NCBI GenBank assembly: GCA_903813345.2 | Contig: CAIIXF020000001.1 | Location: 49,989,885 to 50,053,884 of the forward strand | Reading direction: 5' to 3' | Source: Owenia fusiformis | Taxonomy: Eukaryota; Annelida; Polychaeta; Sabellida; Oweniidae | Length of the DNA stretch: 64,000 nucleotides | Part shown: piece after piece, positions 39,545 to 62,291 of the stretch | How the letters are laid out: each line of letters opens with the position of its first letter | Position numbering within the stretch: the first letter of the stretch is position 1 | The notes under the pieces: model-generated | Databases searched by the model: none | Seen by the model: the letters and a program-made list of their open reading frames with translations, nothing else | What the model was told of the DNA's origin: nothing | Made by a program: the position numbers and the translations under genes

Positions 39545-42436
39545 TGATAGACTCTCATAGTCACATTCAATTCAGCATTATGGTTTTGCCTGAGATTTTC
39601 AGTAATTCACTTACAATGCTCATTGGATTGTTCTATTTTATTAATGATGGAGTTAGGTGGACCTAAATTCAATGAAATAAGGATGCATAATCCCAAGATG
39701 TGCCATTAAGATTATTCTTTTTTTTTTAATTTAAATGAGTAGTGAAAAAATGTTTTTGAGTGGTGTTTCAATTAAAACAGAGTGGTACAATTAAGTAGTG
39801 AAATAATGTTGATTTTTCCCTCACTATATCATATGGAATCACCCACTGGTTAGATATACTATGTGTTAGATTTACTATATACTATATATCAGGGTAGTTC
39901 TATTCTTATCTAAAGCAGAGTGGTTAAACCTCTAATATTGTTTCATTGAGAAACATGAAACAATGTTTGAGGTCTCATGGAACAAAAATAATCGGAACGG
40001 TTCAGTTTGAAACATTTGGGATCGGAATGGAACAATTTCGGAACAGTTTAGATCAGAGGGACTGCATGAATTAGATTACTTTAAAACCTACGAGTCAGAG
40101 TAAGTTGATCAACTTGCCTGGGTCTATCTTGTAGCGAAAAGCTCTTCAATGAGGAGTGAAAAAATGAACTTTTGGGGCAAAAAATTGAAAGAAAAATGCT
40201 GTTTTGTGGCGATTTGAGGGCCTAAAGCTGTGCAAAATATTTTCTTGTTCTGGAACCGAACTGAAATTGAATTTTTCAAAAACCAGTGTCACGTTGTATT
40301 TCAGTCCATTGTTAACCTTTTTAGACTTTCATGAGATATTTTCATTTAAGCTGTGTAAATTATTGTACATGTACATGCAAAATTAATGTGATAATTGAAA
40401 GTGTGAAATTGAAACTTTTCTAGCTTTAACAGTGTTTGGATATGCTATGTCATGTATAACACTATATCCCATGCTATAAACCATAAAGGTTTTCAGGAAA
40501 TAACAGCTTAGATTGGTTGGTTTTGGATGTAGAGTTTCTAGTTTTGAAAAAATAATGTCTCCCACAGTCCCCCTAGTCCACTGGGATATATGCATTTCCC
40601 CCAAGGATAAACCCTATATCCAAAACCTGCCATTTTTACATAACCCTCATGTATGAGCTCTGATTTGTTACATTTTTAATGAAGAAATAACACAATAATA
40701 AAGTGTTTTGTTTTATCAATACAATGTATTTGTTTTTCTTGAATAGTATACATGTATTTCATTCATGGCATAAACTTCAGATCTGATGTCTCCTATGAAA
40801 TATTTCAGATTGATAAATTTTGGATCATATTATCCTGCATATATTAGCATTTTGTCAAGCTATAGCTGATAGAGTTTATATACAGATAAGTATGATTTTC
40901 CGGCTTGTATGTAGGGTGACTAGGTACAAGGTAGGAGATGTCCATCATTCATGTTTGTCATGCATGTATTTCAATGACAATATTTTCATCTCAATTTTGA
41001 CCTTTTATGGACAATTATAAAAAATTAGCCCATCCTGTACATGTAACAAGGAAATTAAGTTATGTTTTTAAAAAGATAGTAAAACAAAAACAACAAAACA
41101 ATTGACAATACAAACATAGATTCTGAAAACTATTTACAAAACTTCTAACATTATTTTGTACAGTTAATGTACAGGGTGGACCAATAAAAGGCCAGGTAAA
41201 ATTTGGTTAGGGGCTTATACATTATGTCCGCATGTTTGCCCAATTCATTTCTACACTGAACTGATCAACAATCATCAAATTAATGGAGGAACGGAATTTT
41301 TCACTGCTAATATGAAATTATTCCGAGATGTGTATTAAAGATATCTCTTGGATTTTCAACCAACAAGCCCATTTTGCACTGACACATGAAATATTTTATC
41401 ACACCAAAACTGTCTCTGGTACATAATGTCTGTACATGTTATATCAGGAAAAATAATGTGAGAAGCTTGTGATATTTTTCACACTATTCCAGGAATATTC
41501 TCAAGAACATAACCATATATAGTTATTTGAGCTGAGTTCTCATTGAAAGCTAAGATACAATCTCATAATACACCAACCCATTAAGCATATAGTAAATGGA
41601 CATCAATAACTGCTAGAGGCTTCAACAAGATGTACTTTAAAAAAGGACATTTTTACGTGAGATATTTTCATGGCACCATTTCATCAATATTAAATCTGAA
41701 CAAAATGAAGTATATGCAAATAATAGATTGATGCGCATTTCATATTCAGGATCAGGCACTCAATTTTGGAATATAGTGAGTGACATTAAGGTTGACGTTG
41801 ACACTGAGGGGTAAACTGGATGCACAGATTTTCCCCACTACTAGTACCACAAATATGATACTGAAATGATGAAATGATAATGCTGAAAGGCTACTAGTTC
41901 ATTTGAATCCAAAAACATAATGACTACTATATATCCTTGATCATCTGTCTGAATAAAGTCAAATGATTTTCATGACCATTTTAAAACCTAAATATTTGGC
42001 CCAAAATCTTCTTCAATAATTGACATTTTTAATAAATTAGGAAGAATCAAGAACATCTTAGAAATTGCAAAATTCATTGATACATAAAACTCTAGTTTAA
42101 CAGCATGTTTAGCCTTTTAAGTGGCATATTCACACAGTTTTCAGCAACATGAATTTCAACACACATTTGATCCAATTTAGAATTCTATGAATTTGTATCT
42201 GTTAAACTTGTCCATACTCTAGGATCATGTTATATAATTCCTAAATGTAAAGAGATCCCATGACGTATCTGAACTAAGGCATTAACATGCAAAATATGTC
42301 ACCACTTGCCATTTGTTACAGATGCCAACTGCCAAAAACCAACCGCTAACCACAAAAAAGTTGGAGACTATAACAATATGTCATCACTTCTGGTGGTGAC
42401 ATAAAAATATTTAAAATGTACACATATATAATTCTG
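39545..42436. other. Convergent intergenic region AGPAT5-RNF146
   Basis: Mostly AT-rich unique sequence. AATAAA at 40697-40702 is a candidate AGPAT5 polyadenylation signal. A copy of the GTGGTGAC-hairpin repeat is at 42276-42403, about 35 bases past the RNF146 stop and so probably in its 3' UTR. No further gene seen. Confidence 0.5.
40697..40702 (+). terminator. Candidate AGPAT5 polyadenylation signal
   Basis: AATAAA followed by a GT-rich stretch (GTGTTTTGTTTT) 1.15 kb after the stop codon. No transcript evidence. Confidence 0.4.
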
Positions 42437-43287
42437 TTATTCAGTATCTTCTGAATCATCTTCAGTAGATGAGTCAGTTTCATCCCCGTCCCGACCTGCT
42501 GCATGGTGACGATGTCTAAGCACACTGACTCCATCTCCATCATTATCCACACTAAGTGAACTCATCTGTGACAAAAGCTGGCTGTCGGCATACTGTCCAC
42601 CATCTTGACTACTTGTATGTTGCGTATTGTTTCTTGATTGGCTTATTACAGCAATAGGTGAATTAGGCCCTTGATTGTCAGTGTTTGTGGCAGTACTTCT
42701 ATTCATACTAACATTTGTACCACTGGGGGTATTAGTGCTTGTCGTGGCAACCTGTGTGCCATCTGGCTGACCTTGACCTCCAACAACTACCCTAGAGACA
42801 TCTGGTGGAGCATCTGGAGATCGCACTTTTAAACCAGCAACACCTTTCTTAGGCACATTTGCCAAGTCTCTTTTAACACGCCTTCTACGAGACGGATCAT
42901 TTCGCCTAATTTGTACCATATTGTCTAGATCTATGACATACAGAAATCCAGCAATGAGCAAATCAAATTGCCGTTCATCGTTCAAGTATTTTGTTTCAAG
43001 TTCTTTGCTTGTTCGTTCATCATACTGCCACCAGCCATTACGACCTTCATAAAACCACTGGTATCCTTTACTGTGTTTTGTTTCACGTATCAAGTCCTCT
43101 ACTTTAAGTAGGTCTGGATTGTTGAAGAACTCCAGAGGTACTACTGCCCGACACAATGCACATCTCTTACTCTGATTGGCTGCACCTTTGACGCACAAGA
43201 AGCAGAAGATATGGCCACAAGGGAGTCGTACAGGATGAATGAAGTTCTGTAGGCATACTGGGCACTCCTTCAATGAATCATCTACCT
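42437..43287 (-). CDS. RNF146: RNF146 (Iduna)-like E3 ubiquitin ligase, main coding exon
   Basis: Exon opens after TTTTACAG and reads EVDDSLKECPVCLQNF. Domains: a C3HC4 RING (CPVCLQN, LPCGHIFCFLC, CALCR) in the first 50 residues, a WWE domain right after (YQWFYEGRNGWWQYDERTSK ... LIAGFLYVIDLDNMVQ) and a basic RRRRVKRD patch, then a Ser/Thr/Asn-rich tail ending in an acidic stretch (DSSTEDDSEDTE). The WWE binds iso-ADP-ribose in poly-ADP-ribose chains and allosterically switches on the RING, marking tankyrase-modified proteins such as axin for destruction. A short first coding exon upstream is expected but was not found. An in-frame ATG beyond the acceptor would be intronic. Confidence 0.95.
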
Positions 43288-44029
43288 CTGTAAAAAGAAT
43301 GAACATATAAGTGAATTTATCTACAGTATATGTATACAATAAATAGGGCCGGGAACATGGATAAAAAATCCAGTCAGGTTCCCAAGGCTATGATTATACT
43401 CTGTGACATTTAAGGATAAACACCTGTAAAGAAATCATAGGCCGAGGGAAAAGTAGTATAAGAACATCCTTTATATTGTGTTTACTACTAATTTTCCCTC
43501 GGTCTGTGGCCCTTGGCCAACAGATCTGATCAGGGACAGACAAAGTCAGCACTATCAATGGTATACTCCACCTTTAGATATAATCCTAAAAGTTCAAAAG
43601 CTTTTTGCCATTTTGTTTCACAACTGCGGTATGGTATAACTCCACCTTTTTTTTGTTTTTGTTTTTTTACTTTATACCAGCATGTGTTTATTAAAAGTTT
43701 GTGATTATTATACAATTCTCTCTTTGTATTGCATTCCTTTTTTTATATTTAATTTTTTTTTTTATTTCAGATAATTCAAAAATGATTACATAAATTTTAA
43801 AATTTGTTTACATAAGTTACCTGTTGCATTACATGATAATATTTCTCTTGGAGAGCTCTAATTTAAAATTATAGTACAAGACTCCACCATTGTTTTGCCG
43901 TTTCACTACTTGCCACAATCAGCCTCACTGCCAGCATATCAAACCAGGCCCATTTTCCATCAAACCTGGCCCAACTACTATAATGTGGATGTCCTTCAAA
44001 AATCAAGTTGGCATGGTTACCAAAGCCTA

Positions 44030-45290
44030 ATAGTTGCCATGGCAACCGTAGAAATGGGGTAAAAAATGGGAGCAAAAAAGCACCCAAACCCACCATTTTT
44101 TTATTAAAAAACTATTTTTCAAATCAAAAACATATATACAGTACAATTAATACATTTACATATAAAGGTTACATGTTGTAAAATGATTTTTCCCTATTAT
44201 CTATCATTTTCAAAGTTTCCTGCTCATTCAGCAGATCACATTTAAACATATGGATAGCTATTTTTATAATCACACTTTTAAAATATTTTTCTTGTGCGAA
44301 ATTTTCAATACCAAGTTTTTGTTTATCACTGATACAATTACAATCACAGGTGTCCCAAATATTTAAAACTTCTTTACACTTCACAAAATACATGAAATAG
44401 TGCATATCATCATCAATTTCATTATCACAATACTTACATTTATCCGAATCTTGTATTTTACACTGTTTTAGATATTTGCCACTTGGATAAATTTTATGGA
44501 TAATCTTCCATTGGATAATTTTGAGCTTATTAACTTTTGTACAATTAAAAAGTGTGTTCCACACATCCTTACTTATCAATGTATTATCATATTTAATATC
44601 ACATTTTCTTGCCAAGACTAACTCTGATCGTATATACTTTGAATCTGATTTACATAATTCTCTATTTACAAATCTCAAGTTGTTATTATTCTCTTCATCT
44701 CCATACTTTGTAATTAACTCTTGTTTAACACATGCTTTTAAAATATTATACTGCAGCATGGTTTGTCAATTGCGCTGTACTTTTTGAACTATGACATTAT
44801 ATGAACATAACATTCCATCTTTAACAATATCATTTATATAAATTACATCATTTTCAATCCAATGTTTAAAAAATAATGGTCCCAAACCATGGTGGGTCAC
44901 GTGCATTATCTCATGGAAATGGGCATACCAGTGCAAAGATCTTTGTTCCGTGATAAAGGAAAGCTATCTAACATTGTCTGAAGAGCATTCTAATTCTACT
45001 TTTAACATGGCGACCTGGACAACATATAGCCATTTGGGCGATAATAGGTGATTCTAAAGTGAAAATGAGTGCTTTTTTCGTAGCTTTACTTTGACCAAGG
45101 CTTGCAAAAAATTGAAGTGATAAACCTTCCCCCAATTTTTGATATTTTTGTTGTCTAGAAGGGTTCTAGATGATATCAAAGTTTAAGAAAATTTGTATGT
45201 CTCAAAATATTTTGAAAATAAGTGCCATTATGGCGGGTCTGGGTGTTTTTTGCTCTCATTTTTACCCATTTCCACGGTTGCCGTGGTAAC
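44030..45290. repeat. Inverted repeat arms flanking the LINE remnant
   Basis: 44030-44095 (GTTGCCATGGCAACCGTAGA ... GGGAGCAAAAAAGCACCCA) pairs with 45234-45290 (GGGTGTTTTTTGCTCTCA ... TCCACGGTTGCCGTGGTAAC). About 65-base arms enclosing 1.1 kb. Confidence 0.75.
44169..44759 (-). pseudogene. 3' remnant of a non-LTR retrotransposon (zf-RVT tail)
   Basis: A 196-codon frame, low in GC and Lys/Ile/Asn-rich. Its middle, IIQWKIIHKIYPSGKYLKQC followed by DKCKYCDNEIDDDMHYF, is the zinc-knuckle region that follows the reverse transcriptase domain in many LINEs. No RT motifs are present, so only the ORF2 end remains, as is usual for 5'-truncated copies. Confidence 0.7.
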
Positions 45291-45295
45291 TCATA

Positions 45296-45596
45296 CTAAA
45301 AGTAGGAGCTAGGGAAGGTCACTGAACAGAATCTTTTGAATTTTTCAGAAAACGTGCCCAATATAATGCTCTAACTGATACAATCTTTGAAATTTTAGAA
45401 AATTTTCTTAAACAAAAATGGCGGTCATAAAAAGGAAAATGGATTGCTTTTCAAATCAGTTTTTTTCAATTTTTTCTTTTTCTATGAATGATATCAAATT
45501 TTCAAAGATTGTATCATTAGAGCAATACATTGGACACATCTACTGGAAAAATCACAAGATTCTGTTCAATGACCTTTCCTGAGCACCTACTTTTAG
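45296..45596. mobile_element. Foldback element
   Basis: CTAAAAGTAGGAGCTAGGGA at the left pairs with TCCTGAGCACCTACTTTTAG at the right, and GATACAATCTTTGAAATTTT with AATTTTCAAAGATTGTATC nearer the centre. About 300 bases, non-coding. Confidence 0.75.
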
Positions 45597-46365
45597 CTAT
45601 TTTTCAGTCACATTTTCATAGGGCGGAAAAGGTTACTTCATCATGTTTAGGGTCATTCTGACCATGAACATTGTGATCCTGGACCTGTAAATGGTATTTG
45701 GAACTAGTTGAATTGACTGGAGGTCAAAACAGAACTCGGTTATCTTTGTTCAAAAAATGTCTAAAAATACAAAAAAAATTGTCAATTCCTGTTTTGTCAT
45801 TTCCTGTTAACTTCCATGGCACCTTAAGTATATGCATTGTGGCCATATGAGGTATGTATGTAAAGCTGAGGCCAATTACTTTCTAAATGTGCCATTTTAG
45901 AAAGAAATCGCCAAAATATAGTGCCGTAAACTGGAACTACTTTATTCGTTAATTTTCATCGGTGAAGCAGGGATTTTACCTAAAAATGAGTCCCTATGTT
46001 GGCGTAGTGATATTAAAAAATCGAGACGCAAACCCTATGTTAAATGTATGGTCAAGATGAAGGTTATGTATAGGGGAATGCAGAAATATAGTTATTGTAT
46101 GGGCTAATTCGTTCGAAAATGGCGATATGTATCCCAAACTTGAATTTTGTGATTTTTTCAATATTTTTCAATGATTTACCGTAGTGACACCTAAATGGAA
46201 ATATAAACACTTCCGGTAAATATTCGGTTCAAGTGCGAATTTGGACAAACTTTTGCAAGTTTGACCAGGAAATCACCTTTCATTTGGTATGTTAGTAACG
46301 TTTTTGATCGTATTGGGTATGTAAGAATCATATACATGTCGAGTTATTAGCATAAATGTCACAGT

Positions 46366-46865
46366 NNNNNNNNNNNNNNNNNNNNNNNNNNNNNNNNNNN
46401 NNNNNNNNNNNNNNNNNNNNNNNNNNNNNNNNNNNNNNNNNNNNNNNNNNNNNNNNNNNNNNNNNNNNNNNNNNNNNNNNNNNNNNNNNNNNNNNNNNNN
46501 NNNNNNNNNNNNNNNNNNNNNNNNNNNNNNNNNNNNNNNNNNNNNNNNNNNNNNNNNNNNNNNNNNNNNNNNNNNNNNNNNNNNNNNNNNNNNNNNNNNN
46601 NNNNNNNNNNNNNNNNNNNNNNNNNNNNNNNNNNNNNNNNNNNNNNNNNNNNNNNNNNNNNNNNNNNNNNNNNNNNNNNNNNNNNNNNNNNNNNNNNNNN
46701 NNNNNNNNNNNNNNNNNNNNNNNNNNNNNNNNNNNNNNNNNNNNNNNNNNNNNNNNNNNNNNNNNNNNNNNNNNNNNNNNNNNNNNNNNNNNNNNNNNNN
46801 NNNNNNNNNNNNNNNNNNNNNNNNNNNNNNNNNNNNNNNNNNNNNNNNNNNNNNNNNNNNNNNNN
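46366..46865. other. Assembly gap (500 N)
   Basis: Run of exactly 500 N. The first YIPF exon may be hidden here. Confidence 1.
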
Positions 46866-47055
46866 TTTCCATGGGGAATCTGAATTTCACATTTGAGCTT
46901 GATCCCCCAGATCAGACAATCCTCCATAGCAGACCAGAAATTTTAACATTATTTATGTGAAAAATAAAAAAAATAAAAAATTCTAGACCAACTCACAAGA
47001 GCTTGAATTAAATGGACTCAATCATTTAATAACAATATAACATCAACTGTTTCAG

Positions 47056-57723
<10,668 letters not shown>

Positions 57724-58034
57724 CTGAGTGAAATTATTTTGAGTGTAACACTGTAAATATTTTCTTGATTTGTATGTAATTCTTGCATAGCCTTGCACAT
57801 ACTGTAAATATGAGAACGCGTATGGACGTACTCTTGTACAAATTAATGGGGATAATCATATAGGGGATAATCATAATAGGGGTAAAATCAGTACAACTAT
57901 GGACTGTAATTTACAGATTACTTTTTCACAACATACATAATTTAGTTGTCTTCTTTTGTTTCTTTGATTAGTTTTTAATATTTCATACTGTACTGATGGG
58001 TTATTTTATTCATTGTATTATAAATATTTGATGA

Positions 58035-58040
58035 AATAAA
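58035..58040 (+). terminator. Likely YIPF polyadenylation signal
   Basis: AATAAA 312 bases after the YIPF stop, followed by a TG-rich stretch. Confidence 0.55.
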
Positions 58041-59184
58041 ATGTGCAATATGGACTGAGAGACTAATTGAATTCATTATGTTATCTCTTTTATTCCACAA
58101 AACTTGAAATGAGTCAGTCTGGTCAATAATTGGTTGGACCTATTTCCCCAGGGAGAAACCTATATATCCAAACAATATTTTTTTATGTGTTTTTTTATGA
58201 TTTTTTAATTTTCTTATGTCACCACCAAAAAGTGGTGACATCTTGTTATGGTCTCCATTTTTGTGACGGCAGGCGACAGTTGGCGATCGGTAGTTGGCAT
58301 CTGTAACAAGTCCAACAATAACTTAACAAATACTGTTAAATCTGACATCAAAATCATCTACAGGTTTTCAGAAGTTCAAATCTGACTTTAGATTTACGAT
58401 TTGACTATCACTGACCTTCTCAAGGACAGAAAGGTTAAAAAAGGTCAAAAATCTTCAAGATCCTAGAAGTTCAAATCTGACTTTAGATTTGAGATTTCAC
58501 CTTCAATGACCTTCTCAAAGTCAAAAAGGTCTTATTTCATCTTGCTTCAAATTGACCAATTTTTTCCAAAATCATCTACAAGTTCTCAGAAGTTCAAATC
58601 TGACTTCAGATTTGAGATTTCACCTTCAATACCCTTCTCAAGGTCAAAAAAAGGGTCTTTTTTAACTTGCTTCAAACTGACCAATATTTTTTTTCAAAAC
58701 CATCTACAAGTTCTCAGAAATTCAAATCTGACTTAAGATTGAACTCATAATATTGTGAGCAACTAAGTGGTGACATTTTGTCATGTTAATGACTTGTTGA
58801 CATTTAAAAATCATTGGGCTTTTATTTCAAGTATTTTTATTAAATCATTTTTATTAAAAAAGAGGTGTTCAGCTGGAACTATAATTTCGATATTGCATGT
58901 GTAACAGATCCAACAAAAATTAAAGAACCCATTTATATGGCATGTGCCATTTTCATAGCCAGAATGTCTTTTATGACTGCCGCAGTGCTTGGCACCAGTG
59001 TTCATACTCACAAAATTGTTACAATTTTATTTTATCATGTTTGCTTTGGTTTTCATTGTTAGTATCATTTTGGAGTAGCTAATTACGAGTACAATAATTC
59101 TTTGGATGCCACCATACTTATGATTTTATCACATGTCTGAGTTTCTGAGCACTGCGATTTGGTTAATTGTACAATGTGATAATA

Positions 59185-59456
59185 CACATTATTACCACCT
59201 TACCGGGCCTGTTCTAGGGGTATTATATTAGTGCTAATTTAGAAGGCTTTCATTTTACTATATTGACCTGAGCAATATGTGACGTCATAGTGGCGGGCCA
59301 AAATTGATATTTCAACCCGCCAATGTTCCCTGGGAAATAAGATATCGTTTAGTGCGTATAATTTTCGTTCAGTGGCAGTCCATTCTTGGAAGTTCATTAA
59401 ACAGTGGTAAAAATAGTAATAATGTCATTTCCTCAGGCAAAGTAGTGAAATAATGC
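59185..59456. repeat. 280-bp dispersed module, copy 1 (copy 2 at 62517-62825)
   Basis: Shared words in the same order: CCACCTT-CC-GG, GTTCTAGGGGT, AATATGTGACGTCATA, GGGAAAT/AAGATATCGTT, AACGGTGGTAA or its variant, AATAATGTCATTTC and AGTGAAATA, ending ATGCACCT. Copy 2 retains a terminal hairpin. Fragments of the same tail (GGCCCTTGGTCCAAATTTCA) are at 60842. Confidence 0.75.
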
Positions 59457-59459
59457 ACC

Positions 59460-59880
59460 TTAAGGACAGGGTGCATGTTGGGAAATTTTCTGCATTCCTC
59501 AATTGAGTCACATGTTATTTTTCAAACATGAATAACTCCTTCCCCACTTTGTCTACATCTTCCAAGTTTGCACAAAGAGTGCACTTCTGTGCCTAGAAAA
59601 GCCTTGTGAGAAGGTTTGTTTTGTAAAATTTATAAAAATGAGAAAATTCAGTGAAAAAAATTTCTGAAAATTTTCTGATTTTTTTCACTGAATTTTCTTG
59701 TTTTTTATACACTTTATCAAATCATTCTTCTCACAAGTGTTTTCTAGGCACATAAGTGCACTCTTTGTGCAAAACTGGAAGATATAGACAATGAAGGGAA
59801 GGAGTGATTCTTGTTTGAAAAATAACATGTGACTCAATTGAGGAATGCAGAAAATTTCCCATCATGCACCCTGACCTTAA
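59460..59880. mobile_element. TTAA-flanked foldback element
   Basis: TTAA|GGACAGGGTGCATG at the left, CATGCACCCTGACC|TTAA at the right. The arms pair almost throughout (AATTTTCTGCATTCCTCAAT with ATTGAGGAATGCAGAAAATT, GCACAAAGAGTGCACTT with AAGTGCACTCTTTGTGC). The target duplication TTAA resembles piggyBac-type insertion, though the termini are not typical. It sits next to the end of the 280-bp module. Confidence 0.75.
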
Positions 59881-60864
59881 AGTGTGCGCCCGACCTGGCT
59901 ACGTATATAACAGAGTTTATACTGGCGGATTAGACTAGTTCATTTTTTATATGTGTGTGAAAGCTTTCTCTTATTTGCGTTTTTTTCGTTTAGTACGGTT
60001 TTGTTATAATTGCCGAGGTCATATAACCGGGATAAAACAATGATTATCGTTGACTGCGCACACACAAAACATTTACGTCGAGTGAACAGTGTTATTAAAA
60101 ACAACAAGCTTTAGAATACAAAGCCCAGTAGTGTGATAATAAGCTGTACACTACCACTGCTGCATGTACATATTAGGGCTCATAAAGAGTGGATAGGGAG
60201 GTTGTGTTTGTCACTTTTAAATTTTACATTTCAAAATTGCCATTTTACATGTCATAATTTCTTGGTTTCATTTGTTTAGCCGATCAAAACATTGTAAAAC
60301 AACAAATCGTCTGTTACGTATAATCAATTTTGTTCAGTTTTGATTAGTTGTCATAATGAAGTTACGTTCATCTGAATCCATGTTTCAAAACAAAAATCAT
60401 ATTTTCTTCACTTCAATCACGTTTGCAATAACTTATTGTCGTATTCGTTCTTTTATCTACTCGATAGAAGCACTTAGTCGTATATTTGATGCCAGGTCAC
60501 CTTCTCGCGTACCTCTTGGGGAGCCCCACATTTGTGTCTGTACTCATGGAAGTAAATTCCCCGGTGTAGCCGAGAGCCACAAACTTTCAACAGGTTCGAA
60601 ATGGCCAATTTCTCTCATATATACTCATATTTTATTAATTATCACCTACAAAGTATTGCTAATAACTATATGTAATTTCAATTAGGAAACTTATCTGGCT
60701 ACATGTAAATTCAATATCAACACTAGATGTTCGCTCAACACGTCCTGGCTTACCTTGTGATGACAAACCCTGGGTTTTCGCTATTTATAGTTTATCAACA
60801 CCTGGACGCATGCGCATTTTATAGTTTATCAGGCACTTTAATGGCCCTTGGTCCAAATTTCACT

Positions 60865-61339
60865 ATACTGTAAAATGGGTAATATTGACACCGGTTTTTC
60901 AATTTTAGGGGGTTTTAGCGCGGGAAATTTTTAGAGAAATGAAGATTAATCTTTAAAAAATCAAATTAGCGAAATGCATTAGAAATTTTATCATTTATGG
61001 CAGAAGAATGAATAACGGACATGACAGAGGAATTATCAAAATGTAAGACTTCTAACGCACATGGTATTGGTCCAAACTGGATGGATGGCCATTTATCCTT
61101 CAGATATTGAAAGAAACATACGATTTAAAAATATTTACCTTTTTCAAATTACAAACCGGAAGTCGAGCACTGAACGAAAAGCTCCTTAAATACTAGTATT
61201 CATGTAGTTTCCCGGGAATTTGCAAATTTTAGCGCCCGGTTTATTTTGACCCCGGTTTATTTTAGCGAATTGAATTTTTAGCGAAACTATAGCGATCGCT
61301 AACAATTACCCCTCGCTGATAATACCCATTTTACAGTAT
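60865..61339. mobile_element. MITE with ATACTGTAAAATGGGTA termini
   Basis: Left ATACTGTAAAATGGGTAATA and right the complement of TAATACCCATTTTACAGTAT. Subterminal regions have related pairs (ACACCGGTTTTTCAATTTTA and ACCCCGGTTTATTTTAGCG in the same element). About 475 bases, no transposase. Confidence 0.8.
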
Positions 61340-61829
61340 TGCCCTTTGAAATAACATTATTGTACTATTATTAAATGGAATGAAAAAATAACAGACTGGT
61401 AGCAAGACTATGATATTTTGAAATCATATAGGCTCACTAAATAATTCAGTACAATTTCTATGCAGGGCTGTTTCAAGACATGTGACATAGTGTGACAGTG
61501 CCCTGTTTTCAAAACAAAACAACAGAGATGTCGAACAAAACAATAAATTCAAAACAAAACAACAGAGATGTCGAACAAAACAATAAATTCAATATATGTA
61601 TATTTTATTCATATTTTGAATTCTTGATTTGGTAAGTATATCATTAGTATTTGTTAATGCAATTGTAGCATTACAGAACACATTGGAAATGTCTAAAGAT
61701 TGAGTGCATGTTATTCAATAGAGAATTATTTCCCCTTTGTGGCTCATTAGTCGAGCAGAGGTGTATCAAATTACACTGAATATGAGATAATAAATACTAA
61801 ATGCTCCCTGTCGCATATTCTAATTGTAT

Positions 61830-62291
61830 CTACTGTTTATCGATTCTGCATATGGGGTTATCATAAACCATTTGTAAATCCACTTTTGGTCCAAACAATT
61901 CTCGAATGTTGTTCAGTTTATATTTTATCATTGTTGGCCTGAAAAAGATCAATTTTGGATTTAAATGTGCATTTCAAAAGTTTGCTTCATGTTATAAATA
62001 AAACATTTTGGAAATATAAGTGTCAAAAAATGCATGAAAATTAGGACAGTGCATCAGTGGTTGACTTTTTCAGATACATGTTTTAAACATAGCATTTAAA
62101 CACCACAAAATGAAAATTTTACTTGTTCTTCACATTGTTTAGGAAGCTTGACCAAAAACCAAAAGTTTGAAAATACCTTTCCAAAGACAATCCCCATGCT
62201 ATGACAGATACATCCTCTGGAAGTCCCATAGGTAACAACATCTCAGGCCGGAATATTCCAGAATTGCCAATCTCAACCCACTTCTTTAGAC
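61830..62291 (-). CDS. FARSA: FARSA: cytosolic phenylalanyl-tRNA synthetase alpha subunit, last two exons
   Basis: Exon 62177-62291 reads [19 protein letters not shown] and [16 protein letters not shown], the class II motif 3 region whose Arg (completed across the splice) binds ATP. Exon 61830-61938 reads [19 protein letters not shown] and ends [12 protein letters not shown] with TAG at 61830-61832. The pairing of a split AGG Arg codon at the junction confirms the splice. The alpha subunit holds the catalytic core of the (alpha-beta)2 enzyme charging tRNA-Phe. Upstream exons must lie beyond the right edge. Confidence 0.95.

Larger units (their letters stand above)
43288..47055. other. Intergenic region RNF146-YIPF with repeats and assembly gap
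   Basis: Presumably holds the first exons of both divergent genes, which I could not place. Contains a hairpin at 43440-43510 (GCCGAGGGAAAAGTAGTA pairing with TACTACTAATTTTCCCTCGG), a LINE remnant, inverted arms 44030-44095/45234-45290, a foldback at 45296-45596 and 500 N. Confidence 0.5.
57724..61829. other. Convergent intergenic region YIPF-FARSA, repeat-rich
   Basis: AATAAA at 58035-58040 is the likely YIPF polyadenylation signal. An interrupted GTGGTGAC-hairpin repeat (58216-58797) carries three internal units with TTCAAATCTGACTT. Then come a direct repeat of a 280-bp module, a TTAA-flanked foldback, a MITE at 60865-61339 and a two-copy 40-bp duplication at 61508-61590 (AAAACAACAGAGATGTCGAA). 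A 109-codon frame at 60356-60685 resembles nothing I know. Confidence 0.5.

Noticed and set aside
60356..60685. 109-codon plus-strand frame
   Set aside because: No recognisable motif, unusual composition for a coding exon, and it sits among repeats.
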